This document shows positions 31,778 through 35,175 of a DNA stretch of 35,175 nt, piece after piece. Each line of letters begins with the position of its first letter. Position 1 is the stretch's first letter. The DNA comes from Curtobacterium sp. A7_M15. Its GTDB lineage: Bacteria > Actinomycetota > Actinomycetes > Actinomycetales > Microbacteriaceae. Position numbers and translations under genes: made by a program. The stretch spans positions 1-35,175 of the forward strand of contig NZ_JAUZED010000029.1 in assembly GCF_030705415.1 (NCBI RefSeq), written 5' to 3'. The notes under the pieces are model-generated. The model did not search any database. It had not been told where the DNA came from and saw nothing but the letters and a program-made list of their open reading frames with translations.

Positions 31778-32332
31778 GTGGCAAACGGAGACATTGCAAG
31801 CGCTCGCGGGTGGACCACTTACGCGTCCACCCAGCAGCGGTCGCAGGGCTGGGACAACGACAACTACGTCCTCGACCGCGCCGCCGAGCAGGCGAACCGC
31901 CTCGACGTCGTGGAGGCGGCGGTCAACCAGCCGATCTTCAAGGTCGGCCGGTCCACTGTCACCGCCGACCTCGACGACGGGCAGATCTACACCGTCGTCG
32001 GCAACTGGTTCGCCGCCCCGACGATCAACACCGGATTCACCCGATGGAACGCCGGCCAACTGACCGTCGCGAAGGCCGGCATCTACCGGCTTACCGCGCA
32101 CGTCAACTTCATCAACGACCGCGACACCGTCGAGGTCTACGTGATGCAGAACGGCAACTACGTCGTGAAGCAGACGAACGCCGGCCGCGGCGCGACGGGG
32201 ACCGAGCTCGTTCGCCTCGCAGCCGGTGACGTGCTCGCCATGCGCGTCCTCTGCATCGGTGCGGGCTTCCACAACCTGATCAACACCAACCCCTACGACA
32301 TGTCGTTCTCGGCCGAGTGGGTGCGCGCATGA
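31778..32332 (+). CDS. Receptor-binding / tail fibre candidate (jelly-roll)
   Basis: 184 residues. The C-terminal 130 residues have a repeated beta pattern resembling C1q/TNF-like domains: NTGFTRWNAGQLTVAKAGIY, RLTAHVNFINDRDTVEV, LRLAAGDVLAMRV. The N-terminal piece (WDNDNYVLDRAAEQANRLDVVE) is a short helix that may attach to the tail. GTG start with AGGAGA upstream. Stop overlaps the next start (ATGA). Confidence 0.65.
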   Translation: MANGDIASARGWTTYASTQQRSQGWDNDNYVLDRAAEQANRLDVVEAAVNQPIFKVGRSTVTADLDDGQIYTVVGNWFAAPTINTGFTRWNAGQLTVAKAGIYRLTAHVNFINDRDTVEVYVMQNGNYVVKQTNAGRGATGTELVRLAAGDVLAMRVLCIGAGFHNLINTNPYDMSFSAEWVRA

Positions 32333-32682
32333 TCGTCGCCGCGACCGCACCCAACCCAGCGGAGGTGTCGAACGACCACTTCGGCATCATCGTCGGCGGC
32401 ATCGTCGCAGTGCTCGTTGCCCTCTGCACGCTCGGCGGCATCGTCCTGCCGCTCCTGATCAAGGCGCGCAACGACGCGGCCGTGGCGCGTGACCAGACCG
32501 CGAACAACCACGAAAGCAACCTCCGAGACGACATGGACGGCAAGCACGAGGACCAGGCGGTCCGCATCGACTGGATCGTCGCCGCGGTCACCTACCTCCT
32601 CGATCGCGACCAGACCGGCGGCGCTGACGCACGGAAGCGCGCCGAGCTCATGAACACCCGACCCGAAAGCAGGCACCCGTGA
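32329..32682 (+). CDS. Single-span membrane protein, lysis cassette (DUF2746-like)
   Basis: 117 residues. One TM helix (about 20-45: GIIVGGIVAVLVALCTLGGIVLPLL) is followed by a charged coiled-coil tail (ARNDAAVARDQTANNHESNLRDD). Such proteins sit next to holins in actinophages and may tune lysis. ATGA overlap upstream and GTGA overlap downstream place it in the lysis operon. Confidence 0.72.
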   Translation: MIVAATAPNPAEVSNDHFGIIVGGIVAVLVALCTLGGIVLPLLIKARNDAAVARDQTANNHESNLRDDMDGKHEDQAVRIDWIVAAVTYLLDRDQTGGADARKRAELMNTRPESRHP

Positions 32683-32936
32683 ACATCACTCCAGCAGTCA
32701 AGGACGCCTTCGAGCGAGCCGTGTCCACCGCCGCACAGACCGCGATCGGCGTCATCGGCATCGACGCCGTCACAGTGCTCGACGTCGACTGGCAGACGGT
32801 TGCCGGAGCAGCAGCCCTCGCGGCCATCGCGAGCGTCCTCAAGACGCTCGCAGCCCTCGGGACGACCGGAACAACGTCGCTCGCGATCCGGAGCCCAGAG
32901 AAGGTCAAGCAGCGGGGAGAGCACGTTGCCGACTAA
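32679..32936 (+). CDS. Holin candidate (r1t-like)
   Basis: 85 residues with two hydrophobic stretches (AAQTAIGVIGIDAVTVL and TVAGAAALAAIASVLKTLAAL) and a basic tail, as in phage r1t-type holins that open the membrane for the endolysin. The GTG start overlaps the previous gene by 4 bp; the endolysin start lies inside its end. Confidence 0.78.
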   Translation: MNITPAVKDAFERAVSTAAQTAIGVIGIDAVTVLDVDWQTVAGAAALAAIASVLKTLAALGTTGTTSLAIRSPEKVKQRGEHVAD

Positions 32937-33555
32937 CGGACTCCTCAACACGTCGGCCCTCGTCACTGGCCTCGGCTTCCGACCGATCGAAGACGGCGCG
33001 GGCGGTCTGCTCCGTCCCGACGTCGCGCGGCAGCACAACCTCATGGCCGCGCAGTTCGAGCGTGACCTCGGCGAGCCGCTGCTCTACTCCGAGGGCTACC
33101 GGTCGCTCGCGAGGCAGAACCTCAAGTGGTCGCAGTACCAGCACGGCGGGACGCTTGCCGCTTTCCCCGGCACGTCCACGCACGGCCTCGCCGTCACGAT
33201 CGACTACGCGTCCGGCGTCGGCTACCCAACCACCGAGGCGTCCCGCTGGATGGACGAGCACGGACCCGCATACGGCTTCATCGCTGACGTCCCGTCCGAG
33301 CGCTGGCACCGTCACTTCGCTGTCACACCCACCATCACCGCAGTGCCGCACACCGCGGCACTGCACGACGAACAGGAAGAACCCGACATGATCATCCTCA
33401 GCAACGGCAAGGGGCAGGGCCTGCTCACCGGCAAGACCCTCACCGGCATCCCGTCCACTGCCGACGTGCAGGCGCTCGTCAAGGCAGGCGTGCCCTCTGC
33501 GACCGTCTCGCGGGAGTTCTACGCGAAGCTGCAGCGCGAGCTCGGCAGCGCCTAG
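32926..33555 (+). CDS. Endolysin, M15 (VanY-type) D-Ala-D-Ala carboxypeptidase-like
   Basis: 209 residues from the TTG at 32926 (GGGGAGA upstream). The metallopeptidase domain (about 35-131) shows the zinc residues His86 and Asp93 (STHGLAVTID) and the pair Glu125/His128 (SERWHRHF), with GYRSLARQ near 57-65. The C-terminal 70 residues may bind cell wall. An ATG start would lose the catalytic region's upstream helix, so the TTG is preferred. Stop shares CTAG with the convergent gene. Confidence 0.88.
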   Translation: MPTNGLLNTSALVTGLGFRPIEDGAGGLLRPDVARQHNLMAAQFERDLGEPLLYSEGYRSLARQNLKWSQYQHGGTLAAFPGTSTHGLAVTIDYASGVGYPTTEASRWMDEHGPAYGFIADVPSERWHRHFAVTPTITAVPHTAALHDEQEEPDMIILSNGKGQGLLTGKTLTGIPSTADVQALVKAGVPSATVSREFYAKLQRELGSA

Positions 33556-33785
33556 CGAATGCCGTAGACGCGCCGGTCGTCGCGTTCCTGCTGCAGTTCC
33601 TGCGACGACTTCGGCGCGCGGCCCTCAGCTTCGGCGGCGTCTTGCTCGTCGAGCCAGTCCTTCAACACCTCGGCGTTCTCGGTGATGCGGTTCACGTGCT
33701 GGTTCCACGTGATCGCGAGCCCGCCCTTCGGGGTGTGACTCACGGCCGATGCCGCCGCGATGAGTGCTGCCTGACGATTATTCAT
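33552..33785 (-). CDS. Prophage accessory protein (moron candidate), minus strand
   Basis: 77 residues: MNNRQAALIAAASAVSHTPK, a central WNQHVNRITENAEVLKDWLDE helix and a charged tail. No known domain. ATG 33785 follows TATGCT by 6 nt, so it has its own leaderless promoter and runs against the late genes, the usual pattern of a gene expressed in the lysogen. Its stop overlaps the endolysin stop in CTAG. Confidence 0.65.
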   Translation of the reverse strand: MNNRQAALIAAASAVSHTPKGGLAITWNQHVNRITENAEVLKDWLDEQDAAEAEGRAPKSSQELQQERDDRRVYGIR

Positions 33786-33791
33786 GACGAG

Positions 33792-33799
33792 AGCATACT
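33792..33799. promoter_or_regulatory. Overlapping divergent -10 elements
   Basis: AGCATACT reads TATGCT on the minus strand (33797-33792, 6 nt before the 33785 ATG) and CATACT on the plus strand (33794-33799, 6 nt before the 33806 ATG). The two promoters cannot be occupied at once. Confidence 0.55.
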
Positions 33800-33805
33800 T
33801 TTCCC

Positions 33806-33967
33806 ATGAAGATTGACTGTCCCACCCCAGGATGCAAAGCGGAGGCCGAAGTGACTTTCCCCGACCCGCGGGATCGCCGCCTGTCACTAGGTCCGCGGTA
33901 CACGTGCGCAAACGGTCATCGTGGCCCGGCTCGCATCACGCCGCCGAACGACCCGCGGCTGCCCTGA
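33806..33967 (+). CDS. Small zinc-ribbon-like accessory protein
   Basis: 53 residues, with CPTPGC near the start and CANGH near residue 34, a pattern compatible with a zinc ribbon. The remainder is basic and Pro-rich. ATG 33806 lies 6 nt after CATACT. It is divergent from the minus-strand accessory gene and sits next to attR. Function unknown; its independent promoter suggests expression in the lysogen. Confidence 0.55.
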   Translation: MKIDCPTPGCKAEAEVTFPDPRDRRLSLGPRYTCANGHRGPARITPPNDPRLP

Positions 33968-34090
33968 CGAGTCCGCAGCGAGTCCGCAAAAGCCCCACAA
34001 GTGGCCTCATGTCAGCAACACGTGACACCATGAAGAGCCGCGCAGAATCAACGATCACACCGCCCCACAGCACCTGGCACCCATGCTGGG
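33968..34090. other. attP left-arm DNA / non-coding stretch before ccsB
   Basis: About 120 bp without a convincing gene. It holds the arm-site pair at the start and phage-derived sequence up to the core. Its right end CTGGGG (34086-34091) can pair with the host CCCCAG (34103-34108) across the core, so the junction can form a hairpin that exists only in the lysogen. Confidence 0.55.
33969..33987 (+). promoter_or_regulatory. Integrase arm-type sites, attR side
   Basis: Two direct copies of GAGTCCGC (33969-33976 and 33980-33987) spaced 11 bp, the same word, orientation and spacing as at 17324-17342; 103 bp from the core. Confidence 0.65.
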
Positions 34091-34103
34091 GGAGTTAGGA
34101 TTC
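34091..34103. repeat. attR core
   Basis: GGAGTTAGGATTC, identical to 17260-17272. It contains TAGGAT (34096-34101), 6 nt before the ccsB GTG, and a GGAG 13 nt before it. Confidence 0.88.
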
Positions 34104-34107
34104 CCCA

Positions 34108-35103
34108 GTGAACGACATGACGACGAACCTCGCGACCTACTCGGTCGTGCTGACGTACTCCGCGATGGCGGTCTACGTCATCGCGTTCATCGCGTTCGCC
34201 CTCGACATGGCCAAGCGCGCCGGCAACGTCGCTGCTGCATCCGGCTCCGCCGCCGCACCGACGACCGCCGCGGAACGCGCGGTGGCGACCGTCCAGGGCG
34301 GCACCGTCGTCCTCGAGAAGGTGGCGGCCGACGACGACCGCGCGGGTCGTCGCGGCACGAAGTTCGAGCGCGTCGGCATGGCCATGACGATCCTCGCGCT
34401 CGTGCTGCACGTCGCCTCCGTCGTCCTGCGCGGCATCGCAGCCGACCGTGTGCCGTGGGGCAACATGTTCGAGTTCTCGCTGACCGGCACGGCGCTGATC
34501 ACCCTGATCTTCCTGCTCGTCCAGTTCTGGCAGAACCTGAAGTTCCTCGGCGTCTTCATCACCGGGCTGACGATCATCCTGCTCGGCATCGCGACCGTGA
34601 ACTACTGGGTGCCCGTCGTGCCGCTGCAGCCCGCGCTGCAGTCCTACTGGCTCGTCATCCACGTCTTCGTGGCGATCGCGGGGACGGGCTTCTTCGCCCT
34701 GGGCGCCGGACTCGCCGTGGCGCAGCTCGTGCAGACCTACCGCCAGGGCCGCACCGCGTCCGGCAAGCTCCGTTTCATGGAGACGCTGCCGGACGCCGAC
34801 CGACTCGAGGTCCTCACCTACCGCGTCCTCCTCGTCGGCTTCGTCCTCTGGACCTTCACGCTCATCGCCGGCGCGATCTGGGCCGAGCGCGCCTGGGGCC
34901 GGTACTGGGGGTGGGACACGAAGGAGGTCTGGACCTTCATCATCTGGGTGGTCTACGCCGGGTACATCCACGCGCGTGCGACCCGCGGGTGGCGTGGCGC
35001 GCGGTCGTCCTGGCTCGCCCTCATCGGCTTCGCCGCGGTGATGTTCAACTTCTCCGTCGTGAACGTGTTCTTCAAGGGCCTGCACAGCTACTCCGGACTG
35101 TGA
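34108..35103 (+). CDS. ccsB: Cytochrome c biogenesis protein CcsB/ResC (heme transporter), separated from resB by the prophage
   Basis: 331 residues with about eight hydrophobic segments. The Trp-rich heme-handling motif WGRYWGWDTKEVWTFIIW is near residue 270, and conserved His residues lie in LHVASV, VIHVF and YIHARAT. CcsB and ResB form the System II heme-export and cytochrome c synthetase complex. I chose GTG 34108, which overlaps the reconstructed resB stop; ATG 34117 is an alternative. The region upstream is now phage DNA, so expression in the lysogen must rely on a local promoter or read-through. Confidence 0.94.
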   Translation: MNDMTTNLATYSVVLTYSAMAVYVIAFIAFALDMAKRAGNVAAASGSAAAPTTAAERAVATVQGGTVVLEKVAADDDRAGRRGTKFERVGMAMTILALVLHVASVVLRGIAADRVPWGNMFEFSLTGTALITLIFLLVQFWQNLKFLGVFITGLTIILLGIATVNYWVPVVPLQPALQSYWLVIHVFVAIAGTGFFALGAGLAVAQLVQTYRQGRTASGKLRFMETLPDADRLEVLTYRVLLVGFVLWTFTLIAGAIWAERAWGRYWGWDTKEVWTFIIWVVYAGYIHARATRGWRGARSSWLALIGFAAVMFNFSVVNVFFKGLHSYSGL

Positions 35104-35144
35104 GCCCCACGGGTCGCTGACGCGGCCCCGGTCGCGACCACGAC

Positions 35145-35175
35145 CGGACGGGAGGCGCGGTGCCGGCTGGCACCG
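35145..35175. terminator. Extragenic repeat, right copy; hairpin after ccsB
   Basis: CGGTGCC-ggct-GGCACCG (35158-35175) follows CGGACGGGAGGCG. Bases 35145-35173 are the exact inverse of window positions 1-29. Probably a terminator or boundary element after ccsB. Confidence 0.7.

Larger units (their letters stand above)
17260..34103. mobile_element. Complete small temperate siphophage prophage (~16.8 kb)
   Basis: Bounded by the 13-bp direct repeat GGAGTTAGGATTC (17260-17272 and 34091-34103). It contains integrase, repressor, excisionase, replication-type, HNH/TerL packaging, portal, protease-capsid, connector, tail, tape measure, receptor-binding, holin and endolysin genes in the usual siphophage order. 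No interrupted structural gene was seen, so it could be inducible. Excised length would be 16,831 bp, which is very small for a tailed phage. Confidence 0.95.

Noticed and set aside
33552-33911. Longer version of the minus-strand accessory gene starting near 33911
   Set aside because: The extra N-terminus is the reverse of the zinc-ribbon-like gene and lacks a start signal, whereas ATG 33785 has a TATGCT hexamer at leaderless spacing.
17260-34103. Interpretation as a tailocin or phage-inducible satellite
   Set aside because: TerL, portal, capsid, connector, tail, holin and endolysin genes are all present, so a self-sufficient phage is the simpler reading.
1-35175. tRNA genes, rRNA genes, CRISPR arrays and insertion sequences
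   Set aside because: None was recognised; the att site is in resB/ccsB and not a tRNA, and no spaced palindromic array or transposase frame was seen.

Overview
The window is high-GC actinobacterial chromosome carrying one complete, very small prophage. The gene set points to Microbacteriaceae, most likely Curtobacterium or a close relative. The pointers are the divergent upp/tadA pair, an insertion-free AspRS of about 446 residues, a 32-residue bS22 ribosomal protein, and a ResB/CcsB (System II) cytochrome c maturation operon. Many starts lie only 6-8 nt behind a TAnnnT hexamer, which suggests widespread leaderless transcription. The genus is an inference; no rRNA or other marker is present.

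Host left flank (1-17292): upp (-) and tadA (+) diverge. They are followed by a small membrane protein, a CDF cation exporter, proC, a TetR-controlled MFS exporter, a KtrA/KtrB-type potassium uptake pair, an ArsR regulator, a BldC-like HTH protein, bS22, a glutaredoxin-like protein, a Dabb-domain protein and aspS. Next come a two-gene hypothetical operon, a MerR/SulP divergent pair that shares a perfect 26-bp palindrome, and the cytochrome c operon: histidine phosphatase, ResA-like lipoprotein, CcdA and ResB. The last gene of that operon, ccsB (34108-35103), lies beyond the prophage.

Prophage (17260-34103): a 13-bp direct repeat, GGAGTTAGGATTC, marks attL and attR; the excised circle would be 16,831 bp. 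The phage sits exactly at the resB/ccsB junction. Rejoining the flanks restores a resB stop that overlaps the ccsB GTG start (GTGA). Layout: integrase and XRE repressor leftward; excisionase and small early genes rightward; a replication-organiser-like protein; HNH, zinc-finger and TerL; portal; a fused prohead protease and major capsid protein; connector and tail genes; a 588-residue tape measure; a minor tail protein with a carbohydrate-binding insert; a jelly-roll receptor-binding candidate; a membrane protein, a holin and an M15 endolysin. Two small divergent accessory genes lie next to attR. No DNA polymerase, SSB, recombinase, TerS or frameshifted tail chaperone is visible.

Points most worth following: (1) the prophage splits the cytochrome c operon and its att core carries a TAGGAT hexamer placed like a -10 for ccsB, so integration and excision could act as an expression switch; (2) paired 11-bp-spaced GAGTCCGC arm sites flank the core; (3) the protease-capsid fusion has two internal GTG codons, each behind a GGAGGAG ribosome binding site, suggesting nested protease, scaffold and capsid products; (4) the phage is a minimal temperate siphophage of about 17 kb; (5) a 17-bp inverted repeat overlaps a putative promoter for the structural genes. 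The two ends of the window carry the same 29-bp sequence in inverted orientation, part of an extragenic repeat family with a third copy near 5643.
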